Of a stretch of DNA of 64,000 nucleotides, positions 1-24,342 are shown one piece after another (position 1 is the first letter of the stretch; each line of letters starts with the position of its first letter). Source of the DNA: Paenibacillus paeoniae (GTDB lineage Bacteria > Bacillota > Bacilli > Paenibacillales > Paenibacillaceae); NCBI RefSeq assembly GCF_003388735.1, contig NZ_QUBQ01000003.1:372001-436000 (forward strand), written 5' to 3'. The position numbers were made by a program, and so were the translations under genes. The notes under the pieces were generated by a model. It saw nothing but the letters and a program-made list of their open reading frames with translations. It was not told where the DNA came from and ran no database searches.

Positions 1-25
1 TCCAATGGTTACGACGCATAAGCAT
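1..25 (-). CDS. 5' end of an unidentified gene running off the left edge
   Basis: Only the first eight codons (MLMRRNHW) lie in the window. The ATG at 25 is preceded on the minus strand by AAAAGGAG with a 7-base spacer, a good ribosome binding site. It lies 27 bases downstream of the glycosyltransferase stop with no terminator hairpin between, so the two are probably co-transcribed. Too little is present to name a product. Confidence 0.45.
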
Positions 26-52
26 GATTAGACTCCTTTTCCAAAACCAACA

Positions 53-1219
53 TTAAAAGACGGAAACTTTGTTTGGAACGTTTGATTTGGTTACAATATC
101 CATTATAATCGTCTCAGCGGCAGAATGGGAGGACCCCTTCGCTTGCAGGCTGCGTATACGCATACGGCTGTTCAACAGCTGAAGAGGATCATTGACGAGT
201 TGAAGCAGTTCTTCGACTAATGCATCGATATCTTTGGCAATAAATGCAGCACCCTTGGACTGCAGGTAAAGCGCGTTCTGCTTTTCTTGGCCGGGAACAG
301 GGCGGTAGATGAAGGTAGGCAATTCGCTTGCAATGGCTTCAGCGAGCGTCAACCCTCCTGGCTTGGTCACCAAGCCATCTGCCAGCGTCATGAGTTCATG
401 GATACGATTCATATATCCAAAGGTTATGAGTCGATGAGAGGAAGGATGGGAGTGGAATCGTTCCTCCACCAGTTGTTTCAATGGAATGTTATGTCCACAA
501 ACGAGAGCAATCTGTATGTCCGGGTGCAGCAGAAGTTGTTCGCACATCTGTATAATGTTTGGCATGACGCCTTGTGCACCTGCCATAATGAGTACAGTAG
601 CGCGGTTGGATTGCAGCCTGTATCGCTCATATAGCTCAGGTGAGCGTTTGATCGATTGGAAATCCTTCTTCAGAGGCAGTCCGCTGACCTTGATTGCATT
701 ACTGCGTATGCCGAGTTGTTGAAGCTCATGTCGTAGATCTTTGGTTGCAACGTAGTAGCGATCAATACTGGGATGGACCCAGCGCCGATGCAAGTCGAAG
801 TCGGTAATAACGGCGTAAGATGGAATGGAACTCAGCTTTTTCAAGCTTTGCAGTGCGTAGAAGGGAAATGTATAGATCACGGCATTAGGCTTTTCTTGAA
901 GCAGCAGTTGTTTTACTTTTTGACGACCGAAGGAGTGAAGCCAACTGCCGAGCAAAGAATCATGCTTCATAGGTTTCGTAATGCCGTACATCCAGCCGTA
1001 GAGAAAGGGCAGATGCGTATAGCTTTTTTGATAAAAGCGCTTTGTCATTTCATTCAGCCAAGGATGTGATTCGGCCATTAGATCGTACATCACGACCTGA
1101 TGATTGCCGAATTCGAGATATGCATCACGTAACGCTTTGGCAGCTTGAATATGTCCTTCGCCATATGAGGCATATACAATTAACAACTTGGATTTCCTGT
1201 CAGGGGATTGAATCAGCAT
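53..1219 (-). CDS. Processive diacylglycerol glycosyltransferase-like (MGDG synthase/UgtP family)
   Basis: 388-residue GT-B glycosyltransferase of the MGDG synthase/UgtP type. This family transfers glucose or galactose from the UDP-sugar to diacylglycerol at the cytoplasmic membrane face, making glycolipids and lipoteichoic acid anchors. The N-terminus has the family signature (LIVYASYGEGHIQAAKAL, about residues 13-30), followed by the MGDG_synth domain. The C-terminal GT28 part has VIMAGAQG and the UDP-sugar loop KPGGLTLAEA. The open frame extends upstream, but the ATG at 1219 is chosen because GTAGGAGGT sits 5 bases before it on the minus strand and homologous sequence begins there. Substrate specificity cannot be read from sequence; glucosyl versus galactosyl transfer is open. 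Confidence 0.85.
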   Translation of the reverse strand: MLIQSPDRKSKLLIVYASYGEGHIQAAKALRDAYLEFGNHQVVMYDLMAESHPWLNEMTKRFYQKSYTHLPFLYGWMYGITKPMKHDSLLGSWLHSFGRQKVKQLLLQEKPNAVIYTFPFYALQSLKKLSSIPSYAVITDFDLHRRWVHPSIDRYYVATKDLRHELQQLGIRSNAIKVSGLPLKKDFQSIKRSPELYERYRLQSNRATVLIMAGAQGVMPNIIQMCEQLLLHPDIQIALVCGHNIPLKQLVEERFHSHPSSHRLITFGYMNRIHELMTLADGLVTKPGGLTLAEAIASELPTFIYRPVPGQEKQNALYLQSKGAAFIAKDIDALVEELLQLVNDPLQLLNSRMRIRSLQAKGSSHSAAETIIMDIVTKSNVPNKVSVF

Positions 1220-1350
1220 GGCGCACCTCCTACAGCATAGTCTAAGGATGATTTGTAACACGCATATGAACGACAAGTGGATCCTATATATTATTTTTGT
1301 AGAGTTATTGTAATATCCGCCTTCATCCAAAAAGAAAAGGAGCAATGGAA

Positions 1351-2331
1351 ATGAAACATACATATCTCGGACAATCCGGGCTGAAGGTCAGCCGGTTATG
1401 CCTCGGCACGATGAATTTTGGAGTAGACACGGAAGAGAAAGAAGCATTCCGCATTATGGATGCGGCGCTTGACGCCGGTATTAATTTCTTCGATACCGCG
1501 AATATTTATGGATGGGGAGCCAATGCCGGACGCACGGAGGAAATTATCGGAAAATGGTTCAAGGAAGGAAGCGGCAGGAGGGAACGTACGGTTCTCGCTA
1601 CTAAAGTGTATGGAGATATGCATGATACTTATGACGGACCTAACCGTGAGCAGGGATTGTCCGCTTACAAAATCCGGAGGCATCTGGAAGGGTCGCTCAA
1701 GCGGCTGCAGACCGATCATATTGAGCTTTATCAAATGCATCATGTAGATCGCAGAGTGAATTGGAGCGAGCTATGGGGAGCTTTTGAGACGGCACAGGTA
1801 CAGGGCAAGATCGGTTATGTCGGATCCAGCAATTTCGCCGGTTGGGATATTGCTGTGGCACAAGGAGAAGCGAAAGCTAGAGGGATACTGGGACTCGTAT
1901 CCGAGCAGCATAAGTACAACTTGCTATGCCGACTGCCAGAGTTGGAGGTGCTACCGGCTTCGCAGACGCTGGGATTGGGCGTTATTCCATGGAGCCCGCT
2001 GGATGGCGGCTTGCTTGCCGGGAACCAGCGCCGGAATAAAGGCGGGGGACGCCGAAGCGGGGATGAGAAGCGCCTGGCAAAGCATCAAGACCAGCTTGAA
2101 GCATACGCCAAGCTTTGCGATGAACTGGGGGAGCCGGAGGATGTTGTGTCTCTGGCATGGCTGCTGAGTAATCCGGCCGTAACGGCTCCCATTATCGGCG
2201 TCCGTACGAGTGAGCAATTCGAGCGTTCACTCCGTGCTTTGGAAGTGGAACTGGACGAAGAGACGCTCAAGCGAATCGATGACATTTTTCCAGGGCCTGG
2301 CGGAGATGCACCGACCGCATATGCCTGGTAG
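1351..2331 (+). CDS. Aldo/keto reductase
   Basis: 326-residue NADPH-dependent aldo/keto reductase (TIM barrel), closest in character to the YhdN/potassium-channel-beta-like bacterial group. It shows the N-terminal GxSGLKVSRLCLGTMNFG motif, the catalytic Asp and Tyr in FFDTANIYGWG, a Lys in LATKVYG and a His in YQMHH, which together form the usual tetrad. The C-terminal cofactor loop is PIIGVRTSEQ. Two ATGs (1345 and 1351) share one AAGGAG; the second has an 8-base spacing and fits family N-termini, the first has only 2. It is monocistronic, converging on ilvA with a shared hairpin terminator. Physiological substrate unknown. Confidence 0.88.
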   Translation: MKHTYLGQSGLKVSRLCLGTMNFGVDTEEKEAFRIMDAALDAGINFFDTANIYGWGANAGRTEEIIGKWFKEGSGRRERTVLATKVYGDMHDTYDGPNREQGLSAYKIRRHLEGSLKRLQTDHIELYQMHHVDRRVNWSELWGAFETAQVQGKIGYVGSSNFAGWDIAVAQGEAKARGILGLVSEQHKYNLLCRLPELEVLPASQTLGLGVIPWSPLDGGLLAGNQRRNKGGGRRSGDEKRLAKHQDQLEAYAKLCDELGEPEDVVSLAWLLSNPAVTAPIIGVRTSEQFERSLRALEVELDEETLKRIDDIFPGPGGDAPTAYAW

Positions 2332-2355
2332 AAAAAACGATAGCATCTAACGAAA

Positions 2356-2383
2356 ATAGCCCGAGAGCGTTCTCTCGGGCTAT
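2356..2383. terminator. Bidirectional terminator between aldo/keto reductase and ilvA
   Basis: Perfect 12-bp stem (ATAGCCCGAGAG / CTCTCGGGCTAT) with a 4-base loop, U-rich on both flanks. It lies between the convergent stops of the aldo/keto reductase and ilvA and can serve both. Confidence 0.85.
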
Positions 2384-2400
2384 CATTTTACAGTTGTAAT

Positions 2401-3669
2401 TCAGATCAGCAAGTTGAATAGGACAGGGTCTTTGTTCAGCTCTACGAACTGAAAACCTTTCTTCTGCATTCGTTCGACGAGAGGCTCATAATCTTGGCGA
2501 TGCTTGAGCTCGACTCCGACCAAAGCAGGGCCATTATCCTTATTGGATTTTTTCGTGTATTCGAAGCGGGTAATATCGTCGTTCGGACCTAGCACCTGGT
2601 CCAGGAATTCTCTCAGCGCTCCCGCTCTCTGAGGGAAGCTGACCATGAAATAATGCTTGTAACCTTCATAGATTAAGGAACGCTCCTTAATTTCTTGCAT
2701 CCGATCCACATCGTTATTGCCCCCGCTGACGACGCAGACCACTGTCTTGCCCGCGATTTGATCCCGGTATAAGTCGAGTGCTGTGATCGGAAGGGCCCCT
2801 GCAGGCTCGGCCACGATAGCATTCTCATTGTAGAGATCTAATAGAGTTGTACATACTTTGCCTTCTGGTACAGTTACGACATCGTCCAGCAGCTCCTGGC
2901 AGATTGAGAAAGTGAGGTCGCCAATCCGCTTTACGGCGGCACCGTCTACGAACTTGTCGATCGACTCTAGCGGGATGACTTCCCCGGCGTCAAGCGATAT
3001 ACGCAGGGAAGGTGCTCCTTCGGGCTCTACACCAATAATGCTAGTCTGCGGAGCGACGATCTTCACATAGGACGCGACGCCTGCGGCAAGACCTCCTCCT
3101 CCGACCGTAACAAAGATATAGTCAGGGGCGCTATCTGCCTTTTCCATTAATTCTTGGCCGATCGTACCGTTGCCCGCAATAATCTTGCGATCGTCAAAAG
3201 GATGGATGAACGCCAGTCCGCTGCGCTGAGATTCCGCCATTGCTTCGGCGTAAGCATCGTCGAACGTGTCTCCGGTCAAGACAACCTCAACCATGTCTCC
3301 GCCGAAGAAAGCGACTTGTTTAACCTTCTGTCTCGGTGTAGTGCTCGGCATGTAGATTTTTCCTGGTATACCCAGCGTTTGGCAGGAGTAAGCAACCCCT
3401 TGAGCGTGGTTGCCCGCGCTGGCGCAGACAACGCCTTTAATCGTTTCTTCCGGAGACAGGGAGCGCATCAGGTGGTAGGCTCCTCTAATTTTGAACGAAC
3501 GGACGACTTGCAAGTCTTCGCGCTTGAGCCATACCTGGCAATTATAGCGTTCTGACAATACTCGATTATATTGAAGAGGCGTTCGTGAAATGACATCCTT
3601 CAGATGCATTTGCGCCTGCACAATTTCTTCTAGACGTATACTGTTATGGGATAGGGGATGAACACTCAT
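2401..3669 (-). CDS. ilvA: Threonine dehydratase (biosynthetic, short form)
   Basis: 422 residues, the length of Bacillus IlvA. Pyridoxal-phosphate fold-type II enzyme that deaminates threonine to 2-oxobutyrate, the first committed step of isoleucine synthesis. The PLP lysine is K60 in SFKIRGAYH; the substrate loop is SAGNHAQG and the phosphate-binding glycine loop is TVGGGGLAAG. A single regulatory ACT-like domain follows at about 340-422 (FPQRAGALREFL), as in the short Bacillus type rather than the two-domain E. coli type. AAGGAAGG precedes the ATG. It stands alone, apart from other ilv/leu genes. I saw no T-box leader, so regulation is not apparent. Confidence 0.93.
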   Translation of the reverse strand: MSVHPLSHNSIRLEEIVQAQMHLKDVISRTPLQYNRVLSERYNCQVWLKREDLQVVRSFKIRGAYHLMRSLSPEETIKGVVCASAGNHAQGVAYSCQTLGIPGKIYMPSTTPRQKVKQVAFFGGDMVEVVLTGDTFDDAYAEAMAESQRSGLAFIHPFDDRKIIAGNGTIGQELMEKADSAPDYIFVTVGGGGLAAGVASYVKIVAPQTSIIGVEPEGAPSLRISLDAGEVIPLESIDKFVDGAAVKRIGDLTFSICQELLDDVVTVPEGKVCTTLLDLYNENAIVAEPAGALPITALDLYRDQIAGKTVVCVVSGGNNDVDRMQEIKERSLIYEGYKHYFMVSFPQRAGALREFLDQVLGPNDDITRFEYTKKSNKDNGPALVGVELKHRQDYEPLVERMQKKGFQFVELNKDPVLFNLLI

Positions 3670-3721
3670 AGAGGGACCTTCCTTCCGTAAAAACCTAAGC
3701 GGCTTGGATAATTAGTGGATT

Positions 3722-3727
3722 CATTAT
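3722..3727 (-). promoter_or_regulatory. Candidate -10 of ilvA
   Basis: TATAAT on the minus strand about 50 bases upstream of the ilvA ATG. The best -35 (TTCATT, 16-base spacer) is weak, so only the -10 is proposed. Confidence 0.4.
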
Positions 3728-3807
3728 ACCATTATGTCAGGAAGAATGAAGGGACTGGCTACAAAATACTTATTCTGTGGAGTAGAAGCTGGTCGAGGAG
3801 GCAGGTT

Positions 3808-4356
3808 ATGGGGAAGTTTTTTAAAAGATTGTTTATAACGTTAATCGTACTGCTAGTCCTAATAGGCGGTGCTGCTTGGTGGCTTCTTTCTTATATCAAG
3901 CCGGAGCAATCTCTTCATCTTAATTATAGTCCCATTGATGTGAGACAGAAGGCCGTAGATATGGTGAAGCGTCTTAAGCCGGAGCTCGTACTGTCCGAAA
4001 AGGAAGTGAATGATTTAATCAAGAAGCATCTGGACCCGGACATTTCTGAGGATGTCAGGGTAGATGGGGCGCAGTTCATGCTGGAGGAGAACAAACTGCT
4101 CGCTGATTTGAATATTACATACGGTGACCGAATCCCGGCTCAGATTCGTGCGGAGTATCGATTGGAATGGCAAAATCCGAACTTGGTATTACGACCGCAG
4201 TCGCTTTCGATTAAGGGATTTCAATTGCCGCTCAAGATGTTGGAGACAGTCATTGTTCCATTAGACCTGCCTACAGGGGATATGGTCACCGTGCAAGATG
4301 TAAAATTCGAAAGCAAACAGATTAAGGTTCTTTTCAATATAAAGCTGCCTTTCTAG
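3808..4356 (+). CDS. Membrane-anchored protein, DUF2140 (YpmS)-like
   Basis: 182-residue protein with a short basic N-terminus and one membrane segment at about residues 8-30 (LFITLIVLLVLIGGAAWWLL), then a soluble part predicted to lie outside the membrane. The layout and the LKPELVLSEKEVNDLIKKHL segment resemble the YpmS/DUF2140 family, whose function is unknown. An open frame continues upstream to 3715, but GAGGAGG lies 6 bases before the ATG at 3808 and the membrane segment begins there, which decides the start. It ends at a strong hairpin facing the collagen-like cluster. Family assignment is moderate; function not assigned. Confidence 0.75.
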   Translation: MGKFFKRLFITLIVLLVLIGGAAWWLLSYIKPEQSLHLNYSPIDVRQKAVDMVKRLKPELVLSEKEVNDLIKKHLDPDISEDVRVDGAQFMLEENKLLADLNITYGDRIPAQIRAEYRLEWQNPNLVLRPQSLSIKGFQLPLKMLETVIVPLDLPTGDMVTVQDVKFESKQIKVLFNIKLPF

Positions 4357-4367
4357 CGGTAAGAGAA

Positions 4368-4401
4368 AAAACCCCCTTCTGCCAAGTCAGAAGGGGGTTT
4401 T
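4368..4401. terminator. Bidirectional terminator
   Basis: 13-bp perfect stem (AAAACCCCCTTCT / AGAAGGGGGTTTT) with an 8-base loop. It lies between the convergent DUF2140-like gene and the first collagen-like gene. Confidence 0.9.
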
Positions 4402-4425
4402 GAAGTTAGACAACTAACAGCGAAT

Positions 4426-16588
<12,163 letters not shown>

Positions 16589-16605
16589 CTCCTTATTTTC
16601 TTCCT

Positions 16606-16614
16606 TATATTACG
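16606..16614 (-). promoter_or_regulatory. Sigma-K-like -10 element of collagen-like gene 2
   Basis: CGTAATATA on the minus strand, one mismatch from the sigma-K -10 CATANNNTA. Its 3' end is 12 bases upstream of the Shine-Dalgarno. No clear AC at -35. Confidence 0.45.
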
Positions 16615-16888
16615 AGGGGGTGCTAGATTCCGCATGTGCATTCAACGATTTCTTTTACTTTTATTAGAAAATGTGCGAATGCACAAATCATAAAATGAAC
16701 CGATGAACTAGCCGGATATACAAGATAAACTAGTGATCCCTCTTAAACTTTCTGCACCTCTTTTGTCATTAAGTATCCCCTCCAGATTCACTCTATTCCT
16801 CACATTAAAACTAGGGCATTTAGAGTGCTTACTGAAGGGGATAGCATCTGCAACTTAGTCTGTTATATAGATAATGAAGAGTAATTGG

Positions 16889-18871
<1,983 letters not shown>

Positions 18872-18878
18872 TTATTCG

Positions 18879-18906
18879 TATCCTATGTGAGAGTGATAGA
18901 TTATGT
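18879..18906 (-). promoter_or_regulatory. Sigma-K-type promoter of collagen-like gene 3
   Basis: On the minus strand CATAGGATA (18879-18887) matches CATANNNTA exactly, with AC (18905-18906) 17 bases upstream. The -10 ends 11 bases before the Shine-Dalgarno. Confidence 0.65.
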
Positions 18907-19152
18907 ATGTGTGTTTAACATCTGAGTGCCTTTATATTAGAAATTGTGCCAATGTACGCCCCATGGGGTAGTTTAAATTCAGCTAGTTTTCAATAAGATC
19001 ATTCAGTTAAAACCGACTCTGAAATCTGTTTCTTCTATAAAATAGGATTTAAAGAATAGGGAAGGAGATATGTCAGCATCAATATGAATAGGATGCAGGA
19101 ATAGGTAAAATGAAAGTGTTCCTACAAATGAAACGAAGGATTAACACAAAGA
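18907..19152. other. Intergenic region between collagen-like genes 3 and 4
   Basis: Apart from the gene 3 promoter on its left and the gene 4 terminator on its right, no gene, repeat or RNA was recognised. Confidence 0.5.
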
Positions 19153-19181
19153 AACAGACCAAGCCTGTAACTTGGTCTGTT
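19153..19181 (-). terminator. Terminator of collagen-like gene 4
   Basis: 11-bp stem AACAGACCAAG / CTTGGTCTGTT with a 7-base loop, followed by TCTTTG on the minus strand. Confidence 0.8.
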
Positions 19182-19204
19182 ATATAATGGTGGGTCGTTA
19201 ACGG

Positions 19205-21226
<2,022 letters not shown>

Positions 21227-21240
21227 CTAGGTGTTTTATT

Positions 21241-21249
21241 TATACTACG
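21241..21249 (-). promoter_or_regulatory. Sigma-K-like -10 element of collagen-like gene 4
   Basis: CGTAGTATA on the minus strand, one mismatch from CATANNNTA. It ends 12 bases before the Shine-Dalgarno, the same geometry as collagen-like genes 2 and 3. Confidence 0.45.
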
Positions 21250-21335
21250 GGCTAATGTGGAGGTTTGCTTGGGTGCGGGGAGGTGCAGGCGTAGGCATTA
21301 ACCTATTTTTCGGAAAATGGGCGCTTAGAACAAGG

Positions 21336-21365
21336 TTGACAACTTGATATGAGAATGGTTATCAT
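21336..21365 (+). promoter_or_regulatory. Promoter of the beta-propeller gene
   Basis: Perfect -35 TTGACA (21336-21341), 18-base spacer and -10 TATCAT (21360-21365). The -10 lies inside the first Fur-like box. Confidence 0.65.
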
Positions 21366-21385
21366 TTAATTGATAATAATTATCA
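21350..21385. promoter_or_regulatory. Tandem Fur boxes
   Basis: TGATAATAATTATCA (21371-21385) is a perfect match to the Bacillus 7-1-7 Fur box. TGAGAATGGTTATCA (21350-21364), 21 bases upstream, has two mismatches and covers the -10. Fur with iron should silence the promoter. Confidence 0.85.
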
Positions 21386-21467
21386 ACAAATAGCCGGATA
21401 AATAGGTATGCGTAACCGAATGAGATGAAACATCCCTTGTTTAGTACGCGGAAAGGTGTTTAAATCA

Positions 21468-22268
21468 ATGCAGACGGGAACTACACAGCCATGGAATTGG
21501 CTTTTATTCCCATTCTCCGCTGTGACGGCAGGGCCTTATGGCGTGTTCGCTGCTACGGTCGGGCATGGTGTATATTCGATTGATGTTGAATCCGAGTGGG
21601 ATAAGCTTGGTGCGGGCTTACCTGATACGACCGGTATTCATCGACTTCAACTTCATCAGGAGCTGCTGCATGCTTGTACGAACAGCGGTCTGTATGAATG
21701 GAATGGGGAGTCATGGGAACAGGATGGGTTAACGCTGCCTTGCTATCAGTATCGGAGGCTTGGAGGTGCATGTTATGCCTCGACGTCAGACGGGCTTTGG
21801 ATTCGGACAGGAGCGAAGTGGGGCCAGCTCTCATGCGAAGGGAAACACGCATATGATTTTATTAGTCTCCCGCAATATGTCATTGTCGGACATGATACAG
21901 GCATATCCTTATATGATCGTTTCATGGATGAGTGGGTGAATTTCGAATTGCAGCGGAGGATTACCAGTCTTGCCGTCTATCGGGGACATCTGATCGGAGC
22001 GACCGATCAGGGAGAGCTAGTGGTGGGCGATAAGAAAGGGCGGTTCGATCGGATTCAATTTGGCAAAAAGATCATTTATTCTATTGTCGCGAAGCGGGGC
22101 GGAATCTATGTGTGTACAGATCAAGGTCTGTTCAAGCTTGTGTACATAGCGGATCGTCTGGTGCTATTATCAGTCAAGTTAGGTTTTCCGGTTACGGATA
22201 TCGACATTATGGACGATCATATTTATATGGCGACGATGTTCAACGGGATTCAGACCGTATCGCTATAA
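21468..22268 (+). CDS. Fur-regulated seven-repeat beta-propeller-like protein
   Basis: 266 residues with no signal peptide, no Cys pair motif and no catalytic signature. Seven repeats of 34-40 residues can be seen, each with a hydrophobic strand, a small-residue turn and a Gly-aromatic strand: GVFAATVGHGVYSID, LLHACTNSGLYEW, ACYASTSDGLWIR, YVIVGHDTGISLY, HLIGATDQGELVV, GIYVCTDQGLFKL and HIYMATMFNGIQTV. That fits a single seven-bladed propeller. The start is uncertain: a GTG at 21456 overlaps the purine-rich AAAGG, so the ATG at 21468 is preferred. Expression should rise under iron starvation because of the upstream Fur boxes. The AraC gene downstream is in the same direction. I recognise no named family; a binding or scaffold role in iron acquisition is inference only. 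Confidence 0.75.
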   Translation: MQTGTTQPWNWLLFPFSAVTAGPYGVFAATVGHGVYSIDVESEWDKLGAGLPDTTGIHRLQLHQELLHACTNSGLYEWNGESWEQDGLTLPCYQYRRLGGACYASTSDGLWIRTGAKWGQLSCEGKHAYDFISLPQYVIVGHDTGISLYDRFMDEWVNFELQRRITSLAVYRGHLIGATDQGELVVGDKKGRFDRIQFGKKIIYSIVAKRGGIYVCTDQGLFKLVYIADRLVLLSVKLGFPVTDIDIMDDHIYMATMFNGIQTVSL

Positions 22269-22494
22269 CACTCCATCCATATAAGCTGGTATCGAACTCG
22301 AGCTTTCGTATTCGATGCCAGATAAGGGCCTTGATTCTGCGATGAACCATCGTTAGAAACCAAGGTTCTTTTTGCTGGATGGACAGGGACGGAACTTGTA
22401 AGCAATTAGAGTATGGACAAACGATCTGCACTTCAAGTAACATGGCAGTATTCAAGGGAATTCATGCAGTTATGTATTAGGGAGAGGGATCAGC

Positions 22495-23346
22495 TTGTCA
22501 GAAGATTTATTGCTAACGTTTCGTTCACCGCCTCTGCCTTTTTTTGTAGAGTCGAACCGAATTACTTATAGACCCGGCGAGGAGCATCCCAATCGAACGA
22601 ATTTGGGAGTTTTTGATCTGTTGTTCGTGAATGAGGGAACGCTTTATGTCGCCGAGGAAAACTATAAATGGATATTGAAGCCGGGAGACGTACTCATTTT
22701 GAGGCCGGATCGCTGGCATTATTCTTTCCGTCCATGCGATGAAGAGACTATATTCGATTGGGTTCACTTCCAGACCGTTGGCGCATGGGAGGAGACCGAA
22801 GACAATCAACCCGGCAGCATTCTGGGAGATTATTATACGTATGCCATCCGTCTGCCCAAGAAGATGAAGCTGAATTATCCGGATGAAGCCAAGCTTATCT
22901 TCTCTCAGCTTCATGAAGCTGCGAAAAGCTCTTCGCACGGAGCATTCTGGGATCGGCAGCAGCGCTTTCTGCATCTGCTTCAAATGCTCGATGAAGGCTG
23001 GCGCTCAGATGCGGCCAAAGCGGCTGTATCGGTAGCCGAGAGAGCAGCGGCCTATTTGAAACTGAATTATCGGACCTCCATCAGCAATACGATGCTGAGC
23101 GAGGTGCTTGATCTTCATACGAACTATATCACGCGTTGCATGTCGGAAGTGTTTGGCTGTACACCGCAGCAATATTTGCTTTATTATCGCCTTGACCAAG
23201 CAAAATTGCTGCTAATCAAGACCGATTGGACGATTGCGAGAGTAGCGGAGGAGACGGGCTTCCGACAAACTCCGCATTTCTCCCGTCTGTTCGCATCAAA
23301 TACTGGAATGCCTCCGCTGAAGTTCCGGAAACGATTTACGACCTAA
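22495..23346 (+). CDS. AraC-family transcriptional regulator
   Basis: 283 residues. An N-terminal cupin-like sensor domain (about 20-120, with LKPGDVLILRPDRWHYS) is followed by two C-terminal helix-turn-helix motifs (about 185-283, ending WTIARVAEETGFRQTPHFSRLFASNTGMPPLKFRKRF split over both). This is the layout of AraC regulators sensing sugars or siderophores. Translation seems to start at a TTG at 22495 behind GGGAGAGG. Its place just after a Fur-controlled gene suggests an iron- or siderophore-related regulon, but ligand and targets cannot be read from sequence. Confidence 0.85.
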   Translation: MSEDLLLTFRSPPLPFFVESNRITYRPGEEHPNRTNLGVFDLLFVNEGTLYVAEENYKWILKPGDVLILRPDRWHYSFRPCDEETIFDWVHFQTVGAWEETEDNQPGSILGDYYTYAIRLPKKMKLNYPDEAKLIFSQLHEAAKSSSHGAFWDRQQRFLHLLQMLDEGWRSDAAKAAVSVAERAAAYLKLNYRTSISNTMLSEVLDLHTNYITRCMSEVFGCTPQQYLLYYRLDQAKLLLIKTDWTIARVAEETGFRQTPHFSRLFASNTGMPPLKFRKRFTT

Positions 23347-23475
23347 ACGATTACTATCGATAAATAATTCTAACCGCTTAAAAATCGTTTAAAAAACTCG
23401 CATGCATAATTTTCCTCCAACCTACAAAAACTGGATTCAACTACGAGGCCAAGAGGCTAAAGGAGCGATCCAGCG

Positions 23476-24150
23476 ATGATTGAACGGTTTTCGTTGACGG
23501 CGGATGTGAGTGAGATTGTAGAGCGGTTTGGAATCAAAAAAGTGGTGGTTGGACATACGAATCGGTTCAACGTAGCGCCGACTCAGAACGTGTCCATTAT
23601 AATGAACGACCGGCACGACACACGCGTGCTGCAGGAAGCGAGATGGGGATTGTTTCCGTTCTGGGCCAAAGATTCGGTGAACGCTGACTATGCGGCTTTG
23701 CCGAATAAGCCATTCCTGCATCGGATGATGAAGCGCCAGCGCTGCGTCATTCCATGCAGCGGATTTTATGGACAGAAGATCTTCGGCAAGGAGCGGGAGC
23801 CGAGAGCGATGCATACGGTTCTGCCCGGTCATACCGTGCTTGGCATAGCTGGCATGTATGATTGCTGGCGTCATTCAAGCGGCAAAGAAGTACGTGCTTT
23901 CACCATGCTGACAGCAGCAACCAGCGGATCGATGTCCGTCTGGCAGTCAAGTCTGCCGATCGTACTGGACGAGGAAGGCATCGAGGATTGGCTGAATCCC
24001 AAGCAGACGGAATTCAGCAAGCTGCGCAAGCATATGGAAGCGCCCGAGAGCTACTTGCTCCGTTCTTATCCCGTTACGAACGCCGTTCATGATGAATGGT
24101 ACGAAGCGCCTGATTGCATAAGAGAAATCGTGTTGCCTGACTTCGCATAA
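23476..24150 (+). CDS. SRAP (YedK/HMCES)-fold protein lacking the catalytic residues
   Basis: 224 residues with the SRAP domain layout: RFNVAPTQNVSII, ARWGLFPFWAKD, RQRCVIPCSGFYG, FTMLTAATSGSM, LPIVLDEEGIEDWL. Active SRAP proteins start MCGR, form a thiazolidine link to abasic sites through Cys2, and use a Glu in GFYEW and a His in HxRMP. Here residue 2 is Ile (MIERFS), GFYEW is GFYGQ and the His position is Gln (WQSSLP), so classical DNA-protein crosslinking is not expected. The ATG is fixed by AAGGAG 10 bases upstream; no alternative start would restore MCGR. It stands alone, ends at a strong terminator, and may be a non-catalytic DNA-binding paralogue. Confidence 0.8.
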   Translation: MIERFSLTADVSEIVERFGIKKVVVGHTNRFNVAPTQNVSIIMNDRHDTRVLQEARWGLFPFWAKDSVNADYAALPNKPFLHRMMKRQRCVIPCSGFYGQKIFGKEREPRAMHTVLPGHTVLGIAGMYDCWRHSSGKEVRAFTMLTAATSGSMSVWQSSLPIVLDEEGIEDWLNPKQTEFSKLRKHMEAPESYLLRSYPVTNAVHDEWYEAPDCIREIVLPDFA

Positions 24151-24164
24151 TGGAGCGATAAGAT

Positions 24165-24210
24165 AAGCTGGTTCTGAACAGATTTCAATCTGTCGGGATC
24201 AGCTTTTTTG
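24165..24210 (+). terminator. Terminator of the SRAP-like gene
   Basis: Outer stem AAGCTG / CAGCTT and inner stem ACAGATT / AATCTGT, followed by a run of six T. Confidence 0.75.
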
Positions 24211-24342
24211 GTGAATCGACTAATCTCGAAGGATAGGATATCTCTAATTATTTCCTATTCGTTCATAATATCCCTTATAATAGAGGGAGCTGAACTTTTT
24301 GCCGCAAATTCAATGAGAATAGATGCAGAGAGGGTGAAGCCG

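Noticed and set aside
3670..3800. Possible T-box or other riboswitch before ilvA
   Set aside because: The leader is only about 50 bases from the likely -10 to the ATG, too short, and has no T-box sequence or terminator.
24208..24342. Longer N-terminus of the polysaccharide deacetylase with a membrane-like segment
   Set aside because: The extension begins inside the T run of the preceding terminator. A good ribosome binding site and family homology start at about 24343.
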